Source of the DNA: UBA4732 sp002404095
Lineage (GTDB): Bacteria; Planctomycetota; Planctomycetia; Gemmatales; Gemmataceae
Length of the DNA: 64,000 nucleotides
Assembly: GCA_036783645.1 (NCBI GenBank)
Contig: DAIPWT010000003.1
Coordinates: 1-64,000, forward strand
Direction: 5' to 3'
The notes beneath the pieces were generated by a model, which made no database searches, was not told where the DNA came from, and worked only from the letters and a program-made list of their open reading frames with translations. Below, one piece after another: positions 28,369-36,955 of the stretch. The translations under genes were made by a program, and so were the position numbers. The first letter of the stretch is position 1, and every line of letters begins with the position of its first letter.

Positions 28369-28452
28369 GACTTTCCCCTGTCCGCAAACTCTGCCACTCC
28401 GGTCAAGCGAACGGCTTGTCACAAATCGTGTATCGCGTGTCAAGAGAGAGTA

Positions 28453-28524
28453 GCGTCTCGGCTTGTCCTATAAGACCTATAGGTCGTATAGGACTTATAG
28501 GTCTCATAAGACAAGCGGAGACGC
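28453..28524. repeat. palindromic/tandem repeat (family E, copy 2)
   Basis: Perfect outer arms GCGTCTC-G-GCTTGTC / GACAAGC-G-GAGACGC enclose units of GTCCTATAAGACCTATAGG. It lies between two leftward genes, four bases past the stop of the ArnT-like gene. In one frame it reads as SYKTYRSYRTYRSHKT, a spurious product. It shares the CTATAGGTC and CTTATA words with the copy at 10714-10770. Confidence 0.85.
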
Positions 28525-28527
28525 TGC

Positions 28528-30204
28528 TTATTCATTCGTCACGACCACCACGTCGCGATTCTGGTACAAGTCCCGGCGCTTACCGAGTAGGCGGTGCGGC
28601 CCGCGCACCTTCGCTTCGATGGCGTTCCACTGGTCGGCTGGTATGAATAGATAAGACGGCAGCGGCCCTTGCAGGAAATCCAGAACCTGCTGCTCCGAAC
28701 CTAAGCAGACGACCTCGCGCTGGCAGTAAAAGATCAAACTCGGTTGAAAATAGGCATAGGTTGCCACGCGAGAGTCGCGGCGCGTCTGGTCCGACGGCAG
28801 TGTTCGCACCAACAGCTGCGGCGCCTTCCAGCCTTCCACGGCGCCCGCGCCCCATCCCGCCACTAACGCCGTGAACAGCAGCGACGAGGCCGTCACGGCG
28901 ATGAGCGCCCCGGTGCGGTTCGACCGGCGCAATAACAGCCACGCAGCGGCCGCCGCGCCCAGCATGAGCGGCGCCGCCAGTACCGCGTAGATTTCCATCC
29001 CCGGCATTAGCCGCATTCGCAAACCCGGCAGCGTCAGCACACCGCCCACGGCCATTGCTCCCACGGCCGCGCCAACGCCGATCAGCGCGAGGCAAGCCAA
29101 GCTGGCGCCGATTAGCCAGGCGGGCGGCCGTATTTCGCCGCGGCGCCACTGGTCCAAGAAGCGGGCCGTCAACAACGCCAGCGCGGGATAAAGCGGAAGG
29201 ATGTAATTCGGCAGCTTGGTGCTCGCGGCGGAAAAGAAGACAAAATAGACCGCAATCCAGCATAAAAGGAACTGAAGAGCGGGCCGGTCGCCAGGGCCGT
29301 TCGGCGTTTCGTTGGCGGCGATTGTCGGTTTCGCAGCCCACACCTTGTGCAGTGTGTACCACGCCGTCAGGGCGAAGAACACGCACCAGGGAGCGCAGCC
29401 GAGGAGCAATATCGGGACATAATAGAAGTACGATCCGCCGTGACTCTCCATCGCTCCGGTGAACCGGCCGACATTGTGCTTGTTCCAAAACCCTACCGTC
29501 CACGCCCCCTTGGTAACGACCGTTACCCAAACATACCACGGCGCCGCGACCAGCAGGAATACGAGAAAACTCGTTAGCAGTCGCCAACTTACTAGGCCTC
29601 GCAACTGCCAGCGCCACGCTAAAAAGAGGAAGGCGACTGTGGCCGGCAAGAGCAGACCAACCGGCCCTTTGGCAAGGACGGCAAGGCCGGCAGCGGCGGC
29701 CGACCACGGCGACCAACCGTGGCGGCCGGCGGCATAGTCTTTCCAGAAGAAAAATAGAGCCAATAGGCATGATGCGTTGAGTAAGGCGTCCGGGTTGGCG
29801 AAGTGGGCTGCCGCGCAGAACAATACGGCGCCGCCAAGCAGCAACCCCGCAAGTAGACCGGCGGCGGCGTTGAACATACGGCGACCTAGCTCGTAGGTGG
29901 TCAACACGGCCGACAACGCCGCCAGGGCGGACGGCAGACGGGCGGCGAACTCGCCGGCGCCGAACACGGTAAAGGCCGCCATCTGCAACCAGTAAAGCAA
30001 AACGGGTTTGTCGGTGCGGAGTTGGTAATTGCACGTCGGTATGATCCAATCGCCAGCGCGCCACATCTCACGGGCGCATTCCGAGTTGTTGCCCTCGTCG
30101 ATGTCCCAGAGGCTTGGGCCTCCAAGGTTGGGAAGGCATAACGCCGCCCATACGAGGATTAACAGGGCGTAGTGGCCGGCGCGGCAGTCGAGTTTGCGGA
30201 ACAT
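28528..30204 (-). CDS. ArnT-like (GT-C) glycosyltransferase, membrane
   Basis: I place the start at ATG 30204 (558 residues); MRNKG at 30219 is an alternative, and the frame is open up to 30414 without membrane-protein character. The first extracytoplasmic loop holds the catalytic acidic motif SLWDIDEGNNSECAREMW, followed by WIIPTCNYQLRTDKPVLLYW, as in ArnT/PMT family enzymes that use polyprenyl-phosphate sugars. About eleven hydrophobic segments follow. FFSAASTKLPNYILPLYPAL is another family block. A soluble C-terminal region of about 110 residues ends the protein. The acceptor (lipid A or protein) cannot be told from sequence. Confidence 0.88.
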   Translation of the reverse strand: MFRKLDCRAGHYALLILVWAALCLPNLGGPSLWDIDEGNNSECAREMWRAGDWIIPTCNYQLRTDKPVLLYWLQMAAFTVFGAGEFAARLPSALAALSAVLTTYELGRRMFNAAAGLLAGLLLGGAVLFCAAAHFANPDALLNASCLLALFFFWKDYAAGRHGWSPWSAAAAGLAVLAKGPVGLLLPATVAFLFLAWRWQLRGLVSWRLLTSFLVFLLVAAPWYVWVTVVTKGAWTVGFWNKHNVGRFTGAMESHGGSYFYYVPILLLGCAPWCVFFALTAWYTLHKVWAAKPTIAANETPNGPGDRPALQFLLCWIAVYFVFFSAASTKLPNYILPLYPALALLTARFLDQWRRGEIRPPAWLIGASLACLALIGVGAAVGAMAVGGVLTLPGLRMRLMPGMEIYAVLAAPLMLGAAAAAWLLLRRSNRTGALIAVTASSLLFTALVAGWGAGAVEGWKAPQLLVRTLPSDQTRRDSRVATYAYFQPSLIFYCQREVVCLGSEQQVLDFLQGPLPSYLFIPADQWNAIEAKVRGPHRLLGKRRDLYQNRDVVVVTNE

Positions 30205-30455
30205 TCCCTTGTTCCTCATGGCACGAGGTCGAAGCATCCCCCTTATAGAGAACGGCGTCGATGGAAGCGAGTGCAGTCGCCGGCGAACACGGCCGAAAGG
30301 ACTACTCGCGACCCTTTGCCCTTGTCGTTCGCCATCTGCCTCATAAACTGGGGTTGTTGGCGTCAGCGGCGCGACTCCTGAAATTTTTGGCCCCTCACAG
30401 CCGACTTCGGGCATTTCTTAAGCAGAGGCCGGTTTCAAACCCAGGGCTACTCAAA

Positions 30456-31650
<1,195 letters not shown>

Positions 31651-31980
31651 GCCGGGCTGCCCAAGGTGGGGCGCCCGCTCCGCAGGCGCCCAGGTCGGAC
31701 AGCAACCCCTAGACGTAGCACTGGGCGTTGGTCTGTTGTTCCGCCGAGTGCAGCGATGCGACGAACGGCTCCAGGAACAATTCCAGGCGCGGCATCACGC
31801 CCCGCTACAAGCTGGGACGGACCTCGGCGGCGTCGAGAAATTCCTCCAACGGACGCGGAAACGTCGCTCCATGGCCTTTCTCGTGTCAGCAGTGGGGTCT
31901 GCCGAGGGAAATTGTACGCCAACGATTTACGTCCGGTCAGGTTGAAGACACGGTAGAATTAGCCAGGTGAGGAGAGCAGC
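31651..31980. other. decayed stretch between broken surface protein and PH-domain gene
   Basis: It contains the transposase scrap described above. Otherwise I see only overlapping shadow frames. A possible promoter for the next gene is near 31945-31970, and GAGGAG at about 31970 serves as its ribosome site. Confidence 0.4.
31691..31795 (-). mobile_element. transposase N-terminal remnant (IS701-like)
   Basis: Read leftward from ATG 31795: MPRLELFLEPFVASLHSAEQ, then QTNAQCYV, a TAG codon, and GLLSDL. The pattern L-x-x-FL-x-PF...S-x-EQ...N-A-x-x-YV-x-GLLSDL is that of the N-terminus of IS701-type DDE transposases, in which the stop position is usually Gln (CAG to TAG is one change). The similarity ends at about 31691, where the end of the broken surface protein begins. 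Only about 35 codons survive. No inverted repeat is identified. This remnant probably explains the truncation of the neighbouring gene. Confidence 0.5.
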
Positions 31981-32487
31981 ATGGTGTATCCAGCGAAACA
32001 GGACTGGTGGGTTGCCGGCCCGGTCGTGTCGTCCAGCGCGATCCTCGTCGGCGTCGGTGCGTTCACCGCCTACCAAATGGCCATGCAAGGTATACCGCCT
32101 GGCCCCGGTTTGATACTAGCAGTGGTCGCTTCTGGAGTCGGCGGACTGATGCTATGGATGTTCTGCGCGACTTCCTACGAGATCGGCGAATCAAATCTCA
32201 TTGCCCGCCTGGGACCGTTCCGCTGGCAGGCGCCTATGAATGCGATCGAGGAAGTCGTCTCGACGAACGGGTTCCACTTGATCGTGGGGCTAGGCCTGGC
32301 CTGGTCTATGGACATGCTGCACGTCAAATACCGGAAGACGAATGGCAAGATGGCGTTCCCGGTTTCCATCTCGCCGCGCGACAAGGCGGGGTTCCTCCTG
32401 GAGCTTGCAGCGGCGGCGCCCGGCGCGAAAATGGTAAGCGACGGCCCAGGTGGGAAAATCGTAGGAAAAGGTGACGTCGTAGATTAA
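31981..32487 (+). CDS. membrane protein with bacterial PH-like domain
   Basis: The 168-residue protein starts 6-7 bases after GAGGAGAG. Two transmembrane helices (VVSSSAILVGVGAFTAY and GLILAVVASGVGGLMLWMF) are followed by a soluble domain with the bacterial PH signature YEIGESNLIARLGPFRWQAP, then INAIEEV-like and HVKYRKTNGKMAFPVSISPRDK. The ordering (two TM, then PH) matches DUF304/YyaB-like proteins. Function is not known. It stands beside decaying genes but looks intact. Confidence 0.75.
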   Translation: MVYPAKQDWWVAGPVVSSSAILVGVGAFTAYQMAMQGIPPGPGLILAVVASGVGGLMLWMFCATSYEIGESNLIARLGPFRWQAPMNAIEEVVSTNGFHLIVGLGLAWSMDMLHVKYRKTNGKMAFPVSISPRDKAGFLLELAAAAPGAKMVSDGPGGKIVGKGDVVD

Positions 32488-32609
32488 TTCCAGTAGCAAG
32501 TCTGCGATGTCGCTTTTTCATCCCCTTTCCTCCCTTTGAAACCCATTTCCTATTCGGAGGGTATTCTCGAAAGCAACAAACTTCGAGCCGCCGTCACATG
32601 AGGATCACC

Positions 32610-32975
32610 ATGAGAACCGCACTCAAGGCAACGCTGGTTCTGGGGACGATCTGCACGACATTGATAATGGGTGGGTTCGCGGCGTTGGCGCTGTGGATGA
32701 TCTTCGCGGCCTCGGCCGCCGCCCAGCTGCCCGACATACATAAGGATATTGTTTATTCCAAAGTGGATAATACGGAGCTTAAACTCGATCTGGTTCAGCC
32801 GCCGAAGGGCGATGGGCCGTTTCCGCTCATCATCTGGATTCATGGCGGCGCCTGGCAGTTCGGCGACCGCAAGGAATACCACGATGCGATGACGAACCTC
32901 GCCAAGGTAGGCTACGTCGGCGCGGCAATCGTGTCGATGGTGGAGTTTTTGAATGAACACTTGATGAAAAAGTGA
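32610..32975 (+). pseudogene. alpha/beta-hydrolase (esterase/lipase) with internal deletion
   Basis: The start may be ATG 32610 (six bases after GAGG) or 32598. A transmembrane/signal segment is followed by DIVYSKVDNTELKLDLVQPP and FPLIIWIHGGAWQFGDRKEY. HGGAW is the oxyanion-hole motif of BD-FAE/carboxylesterase-type hydrolases. The protein then stops being family-like after YVGAAI and ends ten residues later in VEFLNEHLMKK, which resembles the C-terminal helix of the family. The catalytic Ser (GxSAG), Asp and His regions, about 170 residues, are missing. The frame survives, so a short product may be made, but it cannot be a catalyst. Confidence 0.7.
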
Positions 32976-33025
32976 GCGGATTCGGTTGGCCGTGTTTTCG
33001 TTTCGAGGCGCAAACGATTTGTTTA

Positions 33026-33655
33026 CTATTGCGCGAACGCCGCCAGGCTGACGCGCAGCTGGTTGCGCGCCCGATACAAAAGGCTCTTGGCGGCTTTGGG
33101 AGTCATATCTAGCTCGGCCGCGACCTCGGTATACGTTCGCTCGTCGAATTGGTGCATCTCGACCGCCGCGCGCTGACGGCCGGCCAACTCGGCCACGGCC
33201 GCGCGCACAACGCCGGCCAGTTCGGTGCGCTCCAAACGCCGCGACGGCGATTCGGCGCGGTTCGGCAAACGCTCTTCCATCGCGCCTTCCTCGGCCGCCG
33301 CGTCCAACTGGACGCATGGCTTCCGTCGCCGCGACCGCAAGGCGTTGCGGGCTACGTTCTGGGTGATGTGGAATACCCAGGTGGCGAAGCTCGCCCGCGG
33401 TTGGTAGGAGGCGCGAGCGCGGTATAGCCGCAGGAATACGTCTTGCGTCAAATCTTCCGCCTCGGCGCGGTCGCCCAATCGACGGCAGAACCAGCCTAAA
33501 ACGCGCGTGCGGTAGACGCTCACCAACTCGGCGAACGCCGACGGATCGCCGTCGCGCACGCGCAGCATAAGCCGTACTTCCGGGTCTTGGCGCCAGCGCG
33601 CGGCCGAGCCGGCGACGGGCAAGCGACGTTTCCGTGCCGGCGGTGCAAGGGACAT
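33026..33655 (-). CDS. ECF-type RNA polymerase sigma factor
   Basis: The start is ATG 33655, with GGAG seven bases upstream. The 209-residue protein has region 2 (FAELVSVYRTRVLGWFCRRL, AEAEDLTQDVFLRLYRAR), the 2.4-like SFATWVFHITQNVARNALR, and region 4 (LAGRQRAAVEMHQFDERTYT, TPKAAKSLLYRARNQLR). A basic N-terminal extension of about 30 residues is present. Linker residues 115-145 are variable and acidic. No anti-sigma factor gene is adjacent: the neighbours are a gutted esterase and a two-component system on the same strand, so the signal is unknown. Confidence 0.94.
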   Translation of the reverse strand: MSLAPPARKRRLPVAGSAARWRQDPEVRLMLRVRDGDPSAFAELVSVYRTRVLGWFCRRLGDRAEAEDLTQDVFLRLYRARASYQPRASFATWVFHITQNVARNALRSRRRKPCVQLDAAAEEGAMEERLPNRAESPSRRLERTELAGVVRAAVAELAGRQRAAVEMHQFDERTYTEVAAELDMTPKAAKSLLYRARNQLRVSLAAFAQ

Positions 33656-33691
33656 AAACAACTCCTGCGGTACCTAATATCTTCAAAGATC

Positions 33692-33754
33692 GTTTAGCCG
33701 CGACCCGAAGGGGAGCGCGGGGGAGACGCGCTCCCCTTCGGGTCGCGGCTAAAC
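33692..33754. repeat. palindromic repeat (family B, copy 1)
   Basis: The arms are GTTTAGCCGCGACCCGAAGG... and ...CCTTCGGGTCGCGGCTAAAC, with 28 matched bases on each side. The rightmost GGCTAAAC supplies the TAG stop of the leftward sensor kinase (33749-33751). Family B copy 2 at 59697-59759 stands in the same relation to the MFS gene. Confidence 0.88.
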
Positions 33755-35506
33755 AACCGCGCCGTGCGCCGGCAGCCGCAAGCGAAACGTGCTGCCCTGG
33801 CCTTCGACGCTCTCCACGGCAAGGTCGCCGCCCATCAAATCGACGTAGCCCTTGGCGATGGACAACCCCAGCCCGGCGTGTAGGCCGTCGCCGCCGCGCG
33901 ATGGGTCCGCCCGATAAAAGCGCTCGAATAAGTGCGCTTTCGCCTCCTGGCCGATGCCGACGCCGGTGTCCTTCACTTCCACGTCGAGCCGGCCGTTCTC
34001 CCGCGCCACCGTTAGATCAATGGCGCCGTTGGGCCGGTTGTACTCGATGGCGTTGTGCAGCAAACTGGTCAGCACTTCGCGCAGCTTGTCCGGATCGGCC
34101 GTGAGCGGCGCGCTGCCGTTGCGGTGGACGGTCAGGGTCAGGCCGCGCGCCTCGGCCAGCGGCCGCACCAGCGCCGCGCACTGTTCCGCCAACTCGGCGG
34201 CGTCGATGGCCGTCGGACGCAGACGATCCACGCCGGCGTCGAGGCGGGCCAGCGTCAACAGCCGTTCCACCACTTGCGTCATCCGCTGGGCGCTAAGCCG
34301 GCAATCGCGCAACAATTCCTGATAATCCTCGGCCGAACGCGGCTTACGCAGCGCCATCTCCGTCGTGGTGAGCAGGGCGGCCAGCGGTGTGCGCAACTCA
34401 TGGGAGATGTCGGCCGTCGCCTGCTTTTCGCGGGCGAATGCTCGTTTCAACATCTCTAATGTCTCTATGAGCCGGCGTGTGATTGGTTGCAATTCGCCGG
34501 GCATCCGACGTTGATCCACCTGCAAACGGAAGTCCTTTTCCGAAACGCGGCTCACCGCGTCGGACAGGCGGCGCAGCGGCGACAGTCCCAGCCGCACCAG
34601 GCCGAAACAGCCCGCGACGGCGAACAGGAACGCCACGCCGCCGGTGAGCAGCAAGCGGTCGCGCAGGCGCGCCAACGAGACGTTGGTTTCGGCGTCGAGG
34701 GCGGACAGGTCGCCGTCGCGTCGATCCTTGAGAGAGGCCAAAGCAAGGTCGCGGTCATCCGTGGAGGCGGCGCACTGCACGAAAATCGTGGAGCGCGGCT
34801 GCAATTCGCGGGACTGCGGCGGGCGGTCGTCGTGGGTGCGATCGCGCGGACCATGCCGCGCGGGCAGGAGGTAAGTGATGGGAGCGGAAGTCTTAAGGGT
34901 GACGCGCCGCAGAAGGCCGATTTGGTCCATGTCGTAGTCGGCGGACTTCCAAGGCGAGCCTTGCTCGGCCGTGAAAGCGTCCGCGTCCACCGGAAAGAAG
35001 TGTTCGCCGAGAGACGCCGAGCGTTTGGAGGCGCCCCATACGCTGTCAATCTGGAAGTAATACCGCGACACTTGTTCAAGAACTTCGCGGCCGTCGAAGG
35101 TGATCTCGACAAGGTTTTTGCGGTTCAGGTCGAAGATGAACTGGCCATGCACTCCCTGGCCGACCCACGACGGCGCCAGAAGGTAGGCGTTGGGCGCCGT
35201 GGCAACGGCCAACATGCCGAGGGCGTTCAATTCGTGGTGACGGAGGCGCCCCCAGTCGGACTGAAACTGCGCGACGCGGGCCAAGGTCTGGGCCTGCGCC
35301 AAAAGGTCGTCGTCCAAGCGCGTCTCTTCCGCCCGACAGCGCTCCGTGTACTGCGCCTCAATGAGTTGGGCCGTCGCGTTCTGCTTCGACTCCAGGGTTT
35401 GCTTCGACGTTTCATAGCCAATGACCGACGCGACTCCCAAGGCCACGGCCAATAAGCCGAGGAAATAGACCATCAAAGACAGGCTGATCGAACGCATGTC
35501 AATCAT
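33749..35506 (-). CDS. sensor histidine kinase
   Basis: The 585-residue protein has one TM near the N-terminus (ISLSLMVYFLGLLAVALGVA), a periplasmic region of about 250 residues and a second TM (LLTGGVAFLFAVAGCFGLV) followed by HAMP (LGLSPLRRLSDAVSRVSEKD). HisKA contains the phospho-His in TADISHELRTPLAALL. HATPase_c has LLHNAIEYNRPNG, DTGVGIG and GLGLSIAKGYVDLMGG. Its start overlaps the upstream regulator's stop by eight bases, so the two are translationally coupled. MRSIS at 35497 is an alternative start. The C-terminal Val-Val is followed by a stop within the family B palindrome. The pair resembles CusSR/metal-type systems, but the input is unknown. Confidence 0.94.
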   Translation of the reverse strand: MIDMRSISLSLMVYFLGLLAVALGVASVIGYETSKQTLESKQNATAQLIEAQYTERCRAEETRLDDDLLAQAQTLARVAQFQSDWGRLRHHELNALGMLAVATAPNAYLLAPSWVGQGVHGQFIFDLNRKNLVEITFDGREVLEQVSRYYFQIDSVWGASKRSASLGEHFFPVDADAFTAEQGSPWKSADYDMDQIGLLRRVTLKTSAPITYLLPARHGPRDRTHDDRPPQSRELQPRSTIFVQCAASTDDRDLALASLKDRRDGDLSALDAETNVSLARLRDRLLLTGGVAFLFAVAGCFGLVRLGLSPLRRLSDAVSRVSEKDFRLQVDQRRMPGELQPITRRLIETLEMLKRAFAREKQATADISHELRTPLAALLTTTEMALRKPRSAEDYQELLRDCRLSAQRMTQVVERLLTLARLDAGVDRLRPTAIDAAELAEQCAALVRPLAEARGLTLTVHRNGSAPLTADPDKLREVLTSLLHNAIEYNRPNGAIDLTVARENGRLDVEVKDTGVGIGQEAKAHLFERFYRADPSRGGDGLHAGLGLSIAKGYVDLMGGDLAVESVEGQGSTFRLRLPAHGAVV

Positions 35507-36173
35507 CGCCCCGCAGGAGGTAGCCCTCGCCCCAGCGCGTCTGGATTAAGGGCGGATCGAAACCTTTGTCGATCTTATTACGCAAGTAGCGGATGTAAAC
35601 GTCCACGACATTTGACGTATTCTCATCTTGTTCGTCGTACAAGTGGTTCCAAATCATGGTACGGGAAACCACCTTGCCGCGGTGAAACGCCAGGAACTCC
35701 AGGAGGGCGAACTCACGCGGCGTCAGGTGAATCGTCTGGCCCGCGCGCTTCACGTTGCGGCCGGCCGTGTCGATTTCCAGGTCGTGGACTCGCAACACGG
35801 GGTCTTTGACCTGATGGCCGCGGCGGATGAGGGCGCGGAGGCGGGCGAACAGTTCCTCCAACTCGAACGGTTTGGCCAGGTAGTCGTCGGCGCCGAGATC
35901 GAGGCCGCGCACTTTGTCATCAATGCCGCCGCGGGCCGTGAGGACGAGAACGTGCGTCTTGAGGCCGTCGCGTCTCCAGCGTTGCAGCAGCGTCAGACCG
36001 TCCACCTTCGGCAACATCAGGTCGAGGATTACGGCGTCGTACTCGGCGGATCGGGCCTTGAAATCGCCCTCCTCGCCGTCGAAAGCGGTATCGACGGCGA
36101 AGCCTTCCTCCTCCAAACCCTGGCGTAGGGCGCGAACGAGCGGCTTATGGTCCTCGATCAGCAGCACGCGCAT
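35499..36173 (-). CDS. OmpR/CusR-type response regulator
   Basis: The 224-residue protein has a receiver domain with the DE-pair in LLIEDHKPLV, acceptor Asp in YDAVILDLMLPKVDGL, and Lys in DDYLAKPFELEELFARL. The C-terminal winged helix is of the OmpR type (LTPREFALLEFLAFHRGKVV, TSNVVDVYIRYLRNKIDKGF, TRWGEGYLL). It is the first gene of the operon with the sensor kinase. The leader lies to the right, ahead of the region with the N gap. Confidence 0.95.
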   Translation of the reverse strand: MRVLLIEDHKPLVRALRQGLEEEGFAVDTAFDGEEGDFKARSAEYDAVILDLMLPKVDGLTLLQRWRRDGLKTHVLVLTARGGIDDKVRGLDLGADDYLAKPFELEELFARLRALIRRGHQVKDPVLRVHDLEIDTAGRNVKRAGQTIHLTPREFALLEFLAFHRGKVVSRTMIWNHLYDEQDENTSNVVDVYIRYLRNKIDKGFDPPLIQTRWGEGYLLRGDD

Positions 36174-36334
36174 GACGGTACTCCGGCCGGTTGCGGAGGT
36201 TGAGGGCCGCGGGTGCGAACCTGGGTGCTGCGTGGTTCACGTCCCGCGACCCTCGCCAGGCATCTTATCATGACGGGATTAAGAGCTTATGAGAAGGACG
36301 GCCGGTAGGCATGGACGGGTTTCTCTGCCCTACC

Positions 36335-36473
36335 GTAGGGGCGGGGTTTCCCCGCCCAGCGACGCCACGGGCGGGGAANNNNNNNNNNGCCAAACCGTTC
36401 GAGTGGGAGGAACTGTTCCCCCGCTGCTTTGAGGTAGGGGCGGGGTTTCCCCGCCCCTACCTCAAAGCAGCGG
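36335..36473. repeat. palindromic repeat cluster (family H) with N gap
   Basis: GTAGGGGCGGGGTTTCCCCG occurs at about 36335 and again near 36433. The second lies in a perfect palindrome of 25-base arms and a three-base loop (36421-36473, arms beginning CCGCTGCTTTGAGG). Ten N (36379-36388) separate the two. A related copy is at 45418-45512. Confidence 0.8.
36379..36388. other. assembly gap (10 N)
   Basis: Ten undetermined bases stand between two copies of a family H palindrome, where the true length is unknown. Confidence 0.99.
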
Positions 36474-36510
36474 CCTAGAATTTGCTCAAAGAACATTACC
36501 ATAGTGGAAC

Positions 36511-36556
36511 GGCGAGCCGCCAAGCTCGTCCCGGCGGGGATAAACCCGGCCGCTCG
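36511..36556. repeat. palindromic repeat (family D, copy 1)
   Basis: GGCGAGCCGCCAAGCTCGTC and CCCGGCGGGGATAAACCCGGCCGCTCGC form an interrupted hairpin. The GGATAAACCCGGC...GCTCGC half matches the copy inside the coding region at 38933-38990. It lies about 30 bases upstream of the start of the small gene at 36588. Confidence 0.7.
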
Positions 36557-36587
36557 CTTTGTGTTGGAGCTTTTAAGGAGATGCGCC

Positions 36588-36824
36588 ATGGCCGAAGAAG
36601 CGACCCGCGAACTAACGACCAACGACCCCATCGATCCAGGCGGGGCGCACGCCAAAGGCTACTCCGCCGATTCCGGATCGAATGAGGCCGTTGCGGAAAC
36701 CGATCCCGTGCCCCTCGCGCCCGGCCCAAATACACATTCCAAAGTTCGGGTTCCCGAGCGCGACAACCATGTTCGTCCGACCGGCCGCAAGGAGCCTCCC
36801 GACGATGAGCCGATTGAGATTTGA
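36588..36824 (+). CDS. small acidic hypothetical protein
   Basis: The start is ATG 36588, seven bases after AAGGAG; the frame is open upstream from 36504, but that part is the family D repeat. The 78 residues are hydrophilic and probably disordered (AEEATRELTTNDPIDPGGAH, KVRVPERDNHVRPTGRKEPP). It ends at 36824 immediately before a MITE-like element, and its last nine bases (GAGATTTGA) form one copy of the flanking direct repeat. No family is recognised. Confidence 0.6.
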   Translation: MAEEATRELTTNDPIDPGGAHAKGYSADSGSNEAVAETDPVPLAPGPNTHSKVRVPERDNHVRPTGRKEPPDDEPIEI

Positions 36825-36934
36825 GTAGTGTCTCAGTTTGGGTAGGGGCGAGCCCNNNNNNNNNNAAGCAAGGCGAGCCAGTCCCTTGCTTGGCGCTGCG
36901 GGCTTGCCCCCTTCCCTGCAAACAGAGACACTAC
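36825..36934. mobile_element. MITE-like element with 9-base direct repeat and N gap
   Basis: The terminal inverted repeats are GTAGTGTCTC-A-GTTTG (left) and, as complement of the right end, GTAGTGTCTC-T-GTTTG. GAGATTTGA flanks both sides (36816-36824 and 36936-36944), consistent with a target-site duplication. Ten N lie inside (36856-36865). The left copy of the repeat includes the TGA stop of the preceding small gene. No transposase is present. Confidence 0.7.
36856..36865. other. assembly gap (10 N)
   Basis: Ten undetermined bases stand inside the MITE-like element at 36825-36934. The true distance is unknown. Confidence 0.99.
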
Positions 36935-36955
36935 CGAGATTTGACGGCCCTTTGT

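Larger units (their letters stand above)
36174..36587. other. intergenic, palindrome-rich region with assembly gap
   Basis: Besides the repeats listed separately (36335-36473 and 36511-36556), it holds ten N at 36379-36388. It should contain the promoter of the two-component operon near 36180-36290. No gene is supported; open frames crossing it are in the repeats. Confidence 0.6.

Noticed and set aside
28463..28654. Forward frame starting MSYKTYRSYRTYRS
   Set aside because: Translation of the family E repeat followed by antisense of the ArnT-like gene; not a gene.
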